Below are positions 16,929-25,393 of a stretch of 64,000 bases of DNA, one piece after another. The notes below the pieces were generated by a model. That model had not been told where the DNA came from. It worked only from the letters and a program-made list of their open reading frames with translations, and searched no databases. The position numbers and the translations under genes are program-made. Every line of letters starts with the position of its first letter. The stretch's first letter is position 1. Source of the DNA: CAZGSV01 sp964528605 (GTDB lineage Bacteria; Armatimonadota; Zipacnadia; CAZGSV01); NCBI GenBank assembly GCA_964528605.1, contig CAZGSV010000002.1, positions 1 through 64,000 of the forward strand. The letters are read 5' to 3'.

Positions 16929-17253
16929 CGTACAGGACCACTCCCCCTCCGATGATCTCCTCCACGAACCCCTGGCGCACGACCAGTCGCTGCTCCAGTT
17001 CGCGCGGGGTGAGGACAATGGCGTCGAACGGCATGCCACGCCGCGCGTCGGAGACCAGACGCCTGACCGCCACCCTCCGGTCTATGGGCCGTTCGTCCGT
17101 CTCCTTGATGATGAGCAAGTCAATGTCGCTGTCGCGGTCGGGCGTGCCGTAAGCGTAGGAACCGAAGAGGATGATCTTCTGCGGCTTGTAGGCGGCGACC
17201 AGCCTGTCAACGATCGCCTTGATGGTCTCGCCAACCTCGGTATCGGCCAGCAT
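16921..17253 (-). CDS. Minimal nucleotidyltransferase (MNT antitoxin)
   Basis: 110 residues from ATG 17253. The active-site signature GSYAYGTPDRDSDIDLLI (G-S-x3-G, then D-x-D) is complete. This small fold transfers a nucleotide, in studied systems AMP, to a tyrosine of the partner HEPN toxin. It is first in a two-gene operon with the HEPN gene (8-nt overlap). A palindrome covers the likely -10 box 60 nt upstream, suggesting autoregulation. Confidence 0.88.
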   Translation of the reverse strand: MLADTEVGETIKAIVDRLVAAYKPQKIILFGSYAYGTPDRDSDIDLLIIKETDERPIDRRVAVRRLVSDARRGMPFDAIVLTPRELEQRLVVRQGFVEEIIGGGVVLYDA

Positions 17254-17308
17254 TTGCGTAGCACCAGTCGGGTCCCCGCGTGTCAGCGACTCCCACGCCT
17301 CGGCCCGG

Positions 17309-17323
17309 GCGCATTATATGCGC
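17309..17323 (-). promoter_or_regulatory. Palindromic operator over the -10 box of the MNT-HEPN operon
   Basis: GCGCATTATATGCGC is a 15-nt perfect inverted repeat with 6-nt arms. On the minus strand it contains TATAAT (17318-17313), placed to serve the MNT gene with a leader of about 50 nt. A repressor bound here would block RNA polymerase. Confidence 0.6.
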
Positions 17324-17391
17324 GAGTGGGACGGGGGGACAAGGAGGGGCGGGAGGGCGGAGGACCAGCAGGCAGTAGGTGGTAGTCGGTG

Positions 17392-17499
17392 AGGGGCGGC
17401 CACGCCGAGTCGCCCCTACGGGCGGGCCGTCCTACGGCGGGTAAACCGGGCCGCGCGCCCCTACGAGGTGGGCCCCCGACTGGGTCGGGGCCCCTACGG
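17392..17499 (-). repeat. Cluster of GTAG hairpin repeats
   Basis: Read on the minus strand: 17499-17471 (CGTAGGGGCCCCGAC with GTCGGGGGCC), 17467-17449 (short copy), a partial near 17434 and 17420-17392 (imperfect arms). The TAG of the first copy is the stop codon of the 17494-18855 gene. Confidence 0.7.
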
Positions 17500-18855
17500 A
17501 GGAGGCAGGCGGAGGGAGAGGTTGGTTCGGCCGGCGGGGAGGTCGAAGGTTGCGAGCAGGACTTGGCCGCCGATCTCCTTCAACGCGACGTTGGCATCGG
17601 GTTTCTGTCTGGCTTCGGCCGAGGCGGCGGCCTTGGGGTAGTCGCCCCAGAGGGCGAGGCCGTAGCGAATGGGCCGCTCGGCGCGGGCGCACACGTTGAT
17701 GGTCTCAATGCCTGCGGAGGATGACCGCTCAATCTCAAACTCAGGCAGGGATTCCTCAGCGGCAAACTCAATTGCCTCGGTGTCGGCCGCCGCCAAGTAG
17801 TTGCGCGCGGCAATGGGCAAGGGCTGATCGCGATCGAAGAACAATTGACAACGGTCGTCGCAGTAGACGAGCACCTCGGGCCAAGGGCCGCGCGGATCGG
17901 CCGCGACCGGGATGTCTTCAAAGAGCATGTAGGTCGCGGGCTGGCGAAGGAAGCGGCGCTTGAACTCCGCGACTGCTCGCGGCAGCGACACCGCTTGCAC
18001 GTCCGGCAGCGAAGCAACGTAAGCGAAGAGCCGCTCCAGCATCGCCGCCGTGCGATCCACTGTCTCCTGCGTGAAGCCGTTGTGCACGATGCCCGTCTCC
18101 ATCTCGTGCGCCTCTTGGTGCTGAAGGAAGGGGATGAAGTCGTTCCACGCCGTGTTGCGGCGGTACTGATCGAGGAAGGCGCGCCAGTAGGAGATATCGG
18201 TCGCGGTGCAGAGGCGGTTGTTGTCGGCGTCGTTGGGATCGGTGGAATAGACCTCGGGCTTGCCGGTGCGGAAGGCCTTGTTGAGGTCGCGCGCGGTCCA
18301 CTCGCAGGCGACGACCTTGCCTGGGTAGCAGGCGGGCGCCTTGAAGGCCTCGCGGGAGGCGTAGTAGAAGCCCCAGGGCGCGCCGCGGTCGGTGATGTTG
18401 TCCACGTAGGCCTGCTCCCAGCAGTGACCCCACAAGCCATCGAAACCCAAGTCTTCGAGAGCGGCGACCATGGTGTTGCTGCGGTAGCCTCCGCCGGCGA
18501 CGGTGACCCTGGCCCAAGGGAGTGCCTCGACCACACCCCGCGCCTCCCGTTCGATCTTCTCGCGCATGCCCTCGTAGTCGAGCGAGACGAAGTACTCGCG
18601 CTCGGCCTGACCGGTGCGGGCTTCGGGCGGCGCGCCCAGGTAGACTCCGACCTCGTCGCCGAACTCTTGGTGCCATCCAGTTAGGGGCTCGGCCATCTCG
18701 CGCGCCGAGCGAGGGCTGACGAGCCAGGTGACGGGTATCCGGCGCCCGTGTGCCAGTTCGCCAAGCAGTTCCATGCCCTGGCGCGGCGTGCCGTAGCCCC
18801 AGGAACGCTCCACGAAGTAGGCCGAGGACACAAAGGTGTAGAGGAAATCTCCCAT
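17494..18855 (-). CDS. Polysaccharide-deacetylase-like (NodB-type fold) protein
   Basis: 453 residues. ATG 18855 (MGDFLYTFVSSAYFVERSWG) has GGAAG 7 nt upstream; the frame continues upstream without a credible start. RIPVTWLVSPRSAREM, VTVAGGGYRSNTMVAALEDLGFDGLWG and FLQHQEAHEMETG resemble the barrel strands of NodB-like deacetylases and related alpha-glucan or GH57-like barrels, followed by a beta-rich C-terminal domain from about residue 330. No signal peptide is visible. The TAG stop codon is supplied by a GTAG hairpin. Substrate unknown. Confidence 0.6.
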   Translation of the reverse strand: MGDFLYTFVSSAYFVERSWGYGTPRQGMELLGELAHGRRIPVTWLVSPRSAREMAEPLTGWHQEFGDEVGVYLGAPPEARTGQAEREYFVSLDYEGMREKIEREARGVVEALPWARVTVAGGGYRSNTMVAALEDLGFDGLWGHCWEQAYVDNITDRGAPWGFYYASREAFKAPACYPGKVVACEWTARDLNKAFRTGKPEVYSTDPNDADNNRLCTATDISYWRAFLDQYRRNTAWNDFIPFLQHQEAHEMETGIVHNGFTQETVDRTAAMLERLFAYVASLPDVQAVSLPRAVAEFKRRFLRQPATYMLFEDIPVAADPRGPWPEVLVYCDDRCQLFFDRDQPLPIAARNYLAAADTEAIEFAAEESLPEFEIERSSSAGIETINVCARAERPIRYGLALWGDYPKAAASAEARQKPDANVALKEIGGQVLLATFDLPAGRTNLSLRLPPP

Positions 18856-18977
18856 GGGCGCTTCCTGCCTTTCTTGGGCGAGCCCCAGTGTAGCGCGGCA
18901 GAGCCAACAGCGGAACGGCCGAGCAGGGCCGCTTGGGGGGGCAGGCGGAGCCGCCGATCCGCCGCCGGGGGGAAGCA

Positions 18978-19006
18978 TTGCGGCCGCAGGCCGCAGGGGT
19001 TAAAAT
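18978..19006 (+). promoter_or_regulatory. Sigma-70 promoter of the 19084 gene cluster
   Basis: TTGCGG (18978-18983), 17 nt, TAAAAT (19001-19006). It would start transcription about 70 nt upstream of GTG 19084 and could serve the plus-strand run through 24069. Confidence 0.55.
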
Positions 19007-19083
19007 CAGGCGCGCGATGGGAGCAGCAAGGAAAGTCATCGCGCGAAGGCGGCGCTGTCAGCCGCAGGGCGGGTGGTGCGTTG

Positions 19084-19617
19084 GTGTACGGACTTGTTAA
19101 CTTCCTAAAGGAACTGGGCAGCGGCACCGTCTTCTTCGTGCTTGTGCCGGCTGCGGTGCTCATCGCGGCACTGGTGATCTGGCGGCTGGCGGAGTTGTAT
19201 GGCGAGGAACTTATCACCATAGGCGAGTTCGTGGTGGTGGTGTCCTTGCTGCTCTCGGTCATCATGTACCTGGTGGCCAACTGGCGGGATACCGCGCCCT
19301 ACATAGCGGCTGCAGCGTATCTCACGTGGTTTCTCATCTACGTCCACTTACGAGAGGGCAGCCGGAGGCGGGTGAAGGTAAGTTACGAACAGATTAAGGC
19401 CAGCTTGACAGAAGTGCGGCAGGCGGGCCTGCGCAAGGAAGCAGAGAAGCGGGCCCGCACGGCTCGGGCCGAGAGGTCTGCCCGCTCCGCGGACGACAAG
19501 GATGCGGAGGAACGGGTCGCAGTCTGCCCGTTCTGCAAGAGGGAAAGCCTTATCGTGCGGGGCAAGTGCATGGGCTGCGGGCAGAACGTCTCCAAGGCGC
19601 GGGAGTTGCTGGATTGA
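19084..19617 (+). CDS. Three-helix membrane protein with C-terminal zinc ribbon
   Basis: 177 residues from GTG 19084 (TTG 19081 equally possible; no strong ribosome site). Three membrane helices (TVFFVLVPAAVLIAALVIW, LITIGEFVVVVSLLLSVIMYL, PYIAAAAYLTWFLIYV) are followed by a basic helical stretch rich in Arg, Lys and Ala, and a zinc ribbon CPFCKRESLIVRGKCMGCGQ. No family recognised. First gene of a plus-strand run; the next starts 58 nt downstream. Confidence 0.65.
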   Translation: MYGLVNFLKELGSGTVFFVLVPAAVLIAALVIWRLAELYGEELITIGEFVVVVSLLLSVIMYLVANWRDTAPYIAAAAYLTWFLIYVHLREGSRRRVKVSYEQIKASLTEVRQAGLRKEAEKRARTARAERSARSADDKDAEERVAVCPFCKRESLIVRGKCMGCGQNVSKARELLD

Positions 19618-19675
19618 GGTTCGTTGCGCTGCTCGCGCAGGCCCTGCTCAACGCACCCAAGCGCTGAACGCGACC

Positions 19676-20950
19676 ATGGGGCGCGCGTTGCTGCTTTTCG
19701 TGTTGGGGAGCGTTCTCTGCCTCTGCCTGGCGGGGGGGGAGGCGTTGGCCCAGCAGCCGGCGGCGCCGTCTGACGAGCCCGGCGTAGTCACCACGGTCGT
19801 CCTGCGCGCCAATCAGTTCCCCGCCGCGGCCAGAGTCATACGCCTGCGCTGCAAGGAAGAGGACACGCAGGGCGCGCCTTACTTCCTGATGCCGGGAGCG
19901 CCGCCAGCGGCCGGGCAGGCGCTGTCGCTCGCGCACAAGTGCATCGCCCTGCTGCCCCAGATGATGTTCCCCATTCCGCCCGCCTACATGCAGGGCAACC
20001 GCATCTCGGTCGCCTTCCCCGACAAGGAGCAGGCCAGCGCGGATGATACGCTGCCGCTGGCCTATTTGGTGGACCTCTATGCAGCGTTGAGCAAGGCGCC
20101 GCTGCTCGCGGGGGTGGCGGTGGTCGGCGCGCTGCGGCCCGATGGCAGCCTGGCAAAGGTCTCCAACTTCGACCTGTTGGCGCAGGCCGCCGCCCAAGCG
20201 AGGATACCGACCTTGGTGGCGCCGGCCGACAATCTGGAGGACTGGAACGCGCTGCCGGCCGAGGTGCGGCTAGGGCTGCGGGTGGTCTTGGTGCGAAACA
20301 CCGCGGCCGCGCTGTGGCATGTGCTCGGCCCATACGGTCCCTACGGCCAGGCCTACAACGCCGCGGCCGAGGCCTACCGCAGCGCCGTCAACCTGGCGCT
20401 CAGCGAACGCTACCAGGAGGCCCAGCAGGCGCTGGCGGCCCTGGCGGCCCAGATGCCGGAGGACACCTCCCTGGGAGTGTGGCTGCAGTTCGTCCAAGGC
20501 CGGCAGCGACTGCTGCAACTGCAGGGCCACCTTCAGAGAGCGCGCGAGGCCCTCGAAGCCGGCGACCTGGAGGTGGCGCGGCAGGCGATTGACCAGGCTC
20601 TGAGCCTGGACCCCAACTCGCAGGAGGCCCGCAGCCTGAAGGAGCAGACGCTGCTGTGCATGAACGACTTCACCCCCCCCGAGGTCTGGGTCAGCCTAGA
20701 GGAGGGCAGCGAGGTCAGCGGCACGGTGCCCATAACGGTGAAAGGCAAGGACGACTACCGCCTGGTCAAGTTGAGCCTTTTCGTTGACGGAGAGCCGCTG
20801 GCGGAGTGGGCCACCTCGCCCGGACAGGTATCTTTGGACACGACCTCTCTCGCGCCCGGCAGACACGTCCTCACCCTTGAGGGGCGGGACGTGGCGGGCA
20901 ACGTGAGCCGGCGGGAAGTCGTGTTCAGCGTAGTCTCCACAGCCGAGTAG
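19676..20950 (+). CDS. Secreted Lon-protease-fold pseudoenzyme with TPR and Ig-like domains
   Basis: 424 residues from ATG 19676, with a signal peptide (MGRALLLFVLGSVLCLCLAG). Residues about 110-210 resemble the Lon (S16) proteolytic domain: VAVVGALRPDGSLAKVSNFD and AQARIPTLVAPADN line up with Lon's GEITLRGRVLPVGG and AGIKTVLIP. The catalytic Ser of GPSAG is replaced (ASADDTLPLAY) and the catalytic Lys of GGxKEK is absent, so it should be inactive. TPR-like helices follow (YQEAQQALAAL, AREALEAGDLEVARQAIDQA) and a C-terminal Big/Ig-like domain (PPEVWVSLEEGSEVSGTVPI). Likely an envelope binding protein. Confidence 0.65.
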   Translation: MGRALLLFVLGSVLCLCLAGGEALAQQPAAPSDEPGVVTTVVLRANQFPAAARVIRLRCKEEDTQGAPYFLMPGAPPAAGQALSLAHKCIALLPQMMFPIPPAYMQGNRISVAFPDKEQASADDTLPLAYLVDLYAALSKAPLLAGVAVVGALRPDGSLAKVSNFDLLAQAAAQARIPTLVAPADNLEDWNALPAEVRLGLRVVLVRNTAAALWHVLGPYGPYGQAYNAAAEAYRSAVNLALSERYQEAQQALAALAAQMPEDTSLGVWLQFVQGRQRLLQLQGHLQRAREALEAGDLEVARQAIDQALSLDPNSQEARSLKEQTLLCMNDFTPPEVWVSLEEGSEVSGTVPITVKGKDDYRLVKLSLFVDGEPLAEWATSPGQVSLDTTSLAPGRHVLTLEGRDVAGNVSRREVVFSVVSTAE

Positions 20951-20976
20951 CACTGCGAAGGATCGTCATCAACACA

Positions 20977-22362
20977 ATGCAGACAGCGTCAAAGAGACTG
21001 CCGTTCAGGATCGTGTTGCCGGTGGCGGGCGCGGCCGCGGCGGCGGCCATGTTGTGCGGCGCCGCGGGGGGGGCCGCGGGCGAGGTCTCCAACCTGCTCA
21101 TCGCCCTCGCCGTCATTCTTGTCGGCGGCCGCATCGCCGGCGAACTCTTCGAGCGCATCCACACGCCCTCGGTGATGGGCGAACTGGTCTTCGGCGTGCT
21201 GCTGGGCAACTTGTCGGTGATCGGCATCACACGCCTAGAGTTCATCAAGGCCGACCCCTTGGTGAGCGCGCTCGCCGATCTGGGGGTAATCCTGTTGCTC
21301 TTCTACGTGGGAGTGCAGTCCCGCATCAGGGAAATGCTGGCCGTCGGCTGGTCGGCGTTTGCCGTGGCCACGCTGGGCATCATTGCCCCCGCGCTGCTCG
21401 GCTGGGGCGTTTCCTGGTGGCTGCAGCCGCACGCACCTCCCCTGACGCACGTGTTCGTGGGCACGATACTGTGCGCCACCTCCGTGGGCATCACTGCCCG
21501 CGTGCTCACCGACCTGGGCTGCCTGCGCACGCCCGAGGCGCGCATCATACTGGGCGCGGCGGTCATTGACGACGTCCAGGGGCTGGTGGTGCTCGCCATC
21601 ATGGCGGGCCTGGTACGCGCGGTGGCCGTCGGAGGCGAGAGCAGCGTGGCACTGTCCGCTGTGCAGGTCACGGCCAAGGCCGCGGTGTTCGTCGTCGGGG
21701 CGGTGGCCGTCGGCCGCTACTTGGCTCCGGCGCTGTTCCGCGTGGCGGCCTGGCTGCGGCCCGCCGGCTCGCGGCTGACGGTGTCTCTAGTCTTCTGCTT
21801 CGCCCTCGCCTGGCTGGCTCACGCCGTGGGATTGGCCTTCATCGTGGGCGCGTTTCTGGCCGGCCTGGTGATCGAGGAGCCCGAGGCGCCTCTAACCCAG
21901 GCGCACCCGCAAGGGCGGAATGCCGACACCGGAGCCCACCCGCCCCTGGGGCTCACCGACCGGCTGCATCCGATCGTGGGCTTTCTCGCCCCGGTGTTCT
22001 TCGTGCGCACGGGGGCCATCATGGACTTGTCGGCGTTCGCCTCCAAAGAGGGCGCACTGCTGGCATTGGCGCTGACCGCGGCTGCCGTCATCGGCAAGCA
22101 GGCTTGTGCCCTTGGAGTGCTGCAACGGGGGCTTGACCGCATTAGCGTAGGCATCGGGATGATACCGCGCGGCGAGGTTGGGCTGATCTTCGCCACCATG
22201 GGGGCGACGCTGCTTCTGCCCGGCGGACAGGCGGTGGTGGACCACACCACCTACGGCGCCGTCATCGTGGTGGTGGTGGCGACTACGCTCATGGCGCCGC
22301 CTGTGTTACGCTGGTCGTTGCAGCGTGGAGCCGGCAAGAGAGCGCCGAGCCCCGACGGATGA
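20977..22362 (+). CDS. CPA2-type Na+(K+)/H+ antiporter
   Basis: 461 residues from ATG 20977, 26 nt after the previous gene. About twelve membrane helices; typical CPA2 stretches are GGRIAGELFERIHTPSVMGEL, LGVILLLFYVGVQSRIREM, ARVLTDLGCLRTPEARIILG with AAVIDDVQGLVVLAI (ion-binding Asp pair) and MIPRGEVGLIFATMG. It exchanges monovalent cations for protons at the inner membrane. There is no regulatory TrkA-N domain, so it is the short form. Confidence 0.92.
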   Translation: MQTASKRLPFRIVLPVAGAAAAAAMLCGAAGGAAGEVSNLLIALAVILVGGRIAGELFERIHTPSVMGELVFGVLLGNLSVIGITRLEFIKADPLVSALADLGVILLLFYVGVQSRIREMLAVGWSAFAVATLGIIAPALLGWGVSWWLQPHAPPLTHVFVGTILCATSVGITARVLTDLGCLRTPEARIILGAAVIDDVQGLVVLAIMAGLVRAVAVGGESSVALSAVQVTAKAAVFVVGAVAVGRYLAPALFRVAAWLRPAGSRLTVSLVFCFALAWLAHAVGLAFIVGAFLAGLVIEEPEAPLTQAHPQGRNADTGAHPPLGLTDRLHPIVGFLAPVFFVRTGAIMDLSAFASKEGALLALALTAAAVIGKQACALGVLQRGLDRISVGIGMIPRGEVGLIFATMGATLLLPGGQAVVDHTTYGAVIVVVVATTLMAPPVLRWSLQRGAGKRAPSPDG

Positions 22363-22389
22363 GCCGCGCCTGCACCGACAGGTGAGAGC

Positions 22390-24069
22390 ATGCTCTGGTC
22401 GCCGCTGAGGGAACTGAGGGAGGACTACGCCCGCCTGCGGCAGATAGGGCGGGTCCTGCTCAAGTACCGCTGGCACTACCTGCTGGCGCGCTTGGGGCTC
22501 GACCGGCTCGTGCCTCACCGCCGCCCCCGCGAGGCGCCCCGGGTTCCGACCCCGGAGGACTTGAGGCGGCTGCTGCAGGAACTCGGGCCCACCTTCATCA
22601 AGTTGGGGCAACTGCTCAGCACGCGGCCGGACCTGCTGCGCGCCGACTACATCCGCGCTCTGGAGCAGTTGCAGGACACGGCCCCCCCCATGCCCTTCGA
22701 CATCGTGCGCAGGGCAATCGAGAAGGAACTGGAGTGCCCGCTGGAGGAGGCCTTTGCGGAATTCGAACCCGAGCCGCTGGCGGCCGCCTCGATTGCACAG
22801 GTGCATCGGGCTCGCCTGCAGAGCGGCGCGCTGGTTGCGGTGAAGGTGCAGCGTCCCGACGCGGAGCAGTTGGTGCTGACGGACTTGCGCATTCTGGGTG
22901 TGCTGGTGCGCACCGCCGAGCGCGTCGCCGAGATCGCGCGCGTCATCAACATCCGCCAGATCGTGGAGGAGTTCTCCAACGCGCTGCGCAGCGAACTCGA
23001 CTACTTCCAAGAGGCGCGCAACATGGAGGAGTTGCGCCGCATACTCCCCGAAGACCGGTTCGAGATTCCGCGCGTGCATTGGCCGCAGACCACCAGCCGC
23101 GTGCTCACCATGAGCCTGGTGCGCGGCGTCAAGATCAACCACTTCGAGGCCCTGCGCGCGCAGGGCCTTGACCCGCGGGAACTGGCGCGCAGCCTCTTCG
23201 CCGGCGCTCTGCGCCAGGTTTGCGTGGGCGGCCTCTTCCATGCCGACTTGCACCCCGGCAATGTCTGGGTCACACCGGAGGGCCGCATCGCACTGCTGGA
23301 CTTCGGTATGGTCGGGCGCCTGGACCAGGAACTGCGCCAGAACCTGGTGGTATTGCTGCTGTCAGTGATTGACGGCGACCCGGTCACGTACGTTGACGCC
23401 ATCGCGGACATTACTTCCTTCCCGCCTGACTTCGCGCGCGAACCGCTAGAGCGCGAGATCGGCAAGATGATGAGCCGCTACCGCGAACTCTCGCCCAAGC
23501 AACTGCGCATCGGCGAGGGCATTCGCCAGGCGTTCCGGCTGCTGCAGCGCTACCAGGTCCGTCCTCCCGCGGAGATCGCCATGATGGGCAAACTGTTCAT
23601 CAACCTTGAGGGCGTGTGCATGCAACTGGACCCGGACATGGACTTTCTGGGCGTGGCGCGGCCGGTGCTCTACCAGGCGGTTTTCTCGCGCTTCGATCCT
23701 CGGGAGTCGCGCGCCGCCTCGCTGCGTTTCCTGCAGCAGTCGCGCGACCTGGCCGCCACCAGCCCAGGCCTGTTGCTGCGCAGCCTGCGGCGCTTCGCCT
23801 ACGGCAGCATCCCGGTGCAATTGGAGCACGGGCGCCTGAACCGCTTCCCCGCGGCTTTTGAGCAAGGCGCGAATCGTCTGGCGGCCAGCCTGGTCTCCGC
23901 CGCCCTGATTATCTCCTCCGCCCTGGTAGCCCTGTCGGGGGCCCAGCCTCGGCTTGCGGGCTGGCCCGTGGTCTCCGTTGTGGCCGCCGGCCTGGGGCTT
24001 TTCCTTGCCGTCCTGGTCGGCATTGACGCCTTCGAGTCCTACCTGCGCGCCCGGCGCGAGCGGCGGTAG
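22390..24069 (+). CDS. UbiB/AarF (ABC1) family atypical kinase
   Basis: 559 residues from ATG 22390. It has the ABC1 signature: LGPTFIKLGQLLSTRPDLL (KxGQ motif), VAVKVQRPDAEQLVLTDLRI (ATP-binding Lys), LFHADLHPGNVWV (catalytic Asp and Asn) and LLDFGMVGRL (DFG). Two C-terminal membrane helices follow (LVSAALIISSALVALSG, WPVVSVVAAGLGLFLAVLVG). Family members support ubiquinone or other isoprenoid lipid metabolism. Follows the antiporter by 27 nt on the same strand; converges on the NamZ-like gene. Confidence 0.93.
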   Translation: MLWSPLRELREDYARLRQIGRVLLKYRWHYLLARLGLDRLVPHRRPREAPRVPTPEDLRRLLQELGPTFIKLGQLLSTRPDLLRADYIRALEQLQDTAPPMPFDIVRRAIEKELECPLEEAFAEFEPEPLAAASIAQVHRARLQSGALVAVKVQRPDAEQLVLTDLRILGVLVRTAERVAEIARVINIRQIVEEFSNALRSELDYFQEARNMEELRRILPEDRFEIPRVHWPQTTSRVLTMSLVRGVKINHFEALRAQGLDPRELARSLFAGALRQVCVGGLFHADLHPGNVWVTPEGRIALLDFGMVGRLDQELRQNLVVLLLSVIDGDPVTYVDAIADITSFPPDFAREPLEREIGKMMSRYRELSPKQLRIGEGIRQAFRLLQRYQVRPPAEIAMMGKLFINLEGVCMQLDPDMDFLGVARPVLYQAVFSRFDPRESRAASLRFLQQSRDLAATSPGLLLRSLRRFAYGSIPVQLEHGRLNRFPAAFEQGANRLAASLVSAALIISSALVALSGAQPRLAGWPVVSVVAAGLGLFLAVLVGIDAFESYLRARRERR

Positions 24070-24080
24070 CAAGGAAAGGG

Positions 24081-24104
24081 GGCGGGGCAGCCTCTCGCCC
24101 CGCC
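24081..24104. terminator. Hairpin between convergent genes, possible bidirectional terminator
   Basis: GGCGGGGC, an 8-nt loop, GCCCCGCC: an 8-bp perfect GC stem in the 46-nt gap between the UbiB-like gene and the convergent NamZ-like gene. No U-tract follows, so intrinsic termination is uncertain. Confidence 0.45.
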
Positions 24105-24115
24105 GGTGCAAGCCA

Positions 24116-25255
24116 CTAGGAGTAGCAGAGGTAGCGCTGCCGCTGCTCCAGGAACTCAGCCAGCCCGGCCTGCCACGCGGTCACGATGTCGTATGCAGTC
24201 CGGCCGTCCTCAATCCATCGGCGCACCCAGGCGTTCCCGATCAGGTGGCCGAAATGCTCCGCCTCCCACTGGAACGAGTCGCCCGCCAGGTCCCGCAGCC
24301 CCCGCAAGAGGTGAATGCCCGCCGCCACAGGCCTGAAGGCCTGGGGGTCTTCCACCACTAGGCGGACGCCACCGCAGTGCTCACCCGCCCACTTCGACCG
24401 CCTGGGCACGAAGTCAACCGGCTCCCATTTCACGCCCGGAAGCCCTGCTTGCTGAAGGCGTGCCGCAACGGCGGCGCCCGAAATGAACGGCGCCCCCACC
24501 ACCTCAAAAGGCGCCTCCGTCCCTCTGCCTTCGGATAGATTCGTGCCCTCGAGCAAACAGGTTCCCGGATAGACTCGTGCGGTGCTCAGGGTGAGCATCG
24601 CCGGGCTAGGCGGGACCCAGGGCAGACCGGTGGCCTCATAGTCCATCGCTCGCCGCCAGCCCTGCATTCTGACCACGCGCACCTCCGTGTTGAGGCCAAG
24701 CCAGTCGCGAGCGAGCAGCGCGAGTTCGCCTATGGTCATTCCGTGGCGCACCGGCACGGGCAGCGCACCGACGAACGATTCGTGCCCCGCTTCAAGAACC
24801 GGCCCCTCCACGACCTCCCCTCCCAGGGGATTGGGCCGGTCGAACACAACGAACGGCAGTCCGGCCTCGGCGGCGGCCTGCAGGCAATAGCGCATGGTGG
24901 TCTCATAGGTGTAGTAGCGGACGCCGATGCTCTGCATGTCGTAGACCAGCAGGTGCGCCCCCCCCAGCATCTCTGGCGTCGGCTTCAACGCCTCACCGTA
25001 GAGGCTGTGGACCGGCACACCCAACTCGGGGTGCACCCCCGAGGGGAACTCCGCGGCCTCCTTGCCCCAAAAGCCGTGCTCGGGAGCAAGCAGCGCGACC
25101 AACTGCACGCCGAGGGATTCGGCCAGCACTTCGGCCAGATGCCGCCCGCGGCACAGCGCGGTGTGGTTGGCCGCCAGCGCCACTTTCCGGCCGCGGAGGT
25201 GGGGGAAATCCGCCCCGGCCTCAAATTCGGCGCCCGCCACCGTCCTGCTTCTCAT
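24116..25255 (-). CDS. DUF1343 / NamZ-like exo-beta-N-acetylmuramidase (GH171-type)
   Basis: 379 residues from ATG 25255. The DUF1343 order is intact: KVALAANHTALCRG, LLAPEHGFWGKEAAEF, VPVHSLYGEALKPT, LLVYDMQSIGVRYYTYETTM, VVFDRPNPLGGEVVEGPVL, LPVPVRHGMTIGELA and CLLEGTNLSEGRGTEAPFE. Characterised members release N-acetylmuramic acid from the non-reducing end of peptidoglycan fragments. No signal peptide is visible, while many relatives are secreted, so it may act on recycled muropeptides in the cytoplasm or the start may lie elsewhere. Confidence 0.9.
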   Translation of the reverse strand: MRSRTVAGAEFEAGADFPHLRGRKVALAANHTALCRGRHLAEVLAESLGVQLVALLAPEHGFWGKEAAEFPSGVHPELGVPVHSLYGEALKPTPEMLGGAHLLVYDMQSIGVRYYTYETTMRYCLQAAAEAGLPFVVFDRPNPLGGEVVEGPVLEAGHESFVGALPVPVRHGMTIGELALLARDWLGLNTEVRVVRMQGWRRAMDYEATGLPWVPPSPAMLTLSTARVYPGTCLLEGTNLSEGRGTEAPFEVVGAPFISGAAVAARLQQAGLPGVKWEPVDFVPRRSKWAGEHCGGVRLVVEDPQAFRPVAAGIHLLRGLRDLAGDSFQWEAEHFGHLIGNAWVRRWIEDGRTAYDIVTAWQAGLAEFLEQRQRYLCYS

Positions 25256-25393
25256 CGGCTGTTCCCTGACCTAGGTCTAGGTCTCATTTCCGCCTGCCGC
25301 CCCCCTTGTGGGGACGAAAAAACCTGCCCGACTGGTCTGACTCGTCGCCCAAGTACGGCATAAATAGGCTAGGAATCATACGGAGAGGACCGC

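Noticed and set aside
16542..17039. Longer HEPN start upstream of 16928
   Set aside because: It would overlap the nucleotidyltransferase by more than 100 nt and begins with non-homologous residues; ATG 16928 fits the usual coupled overlap.
25256..25393. Riboswitch upstream of the pilin-like gene
   Set aside because: Only a small CCCC/GGGG hairpin is seen; none of the conserved cores of the cyclic-di-GMP riboswitches are present.
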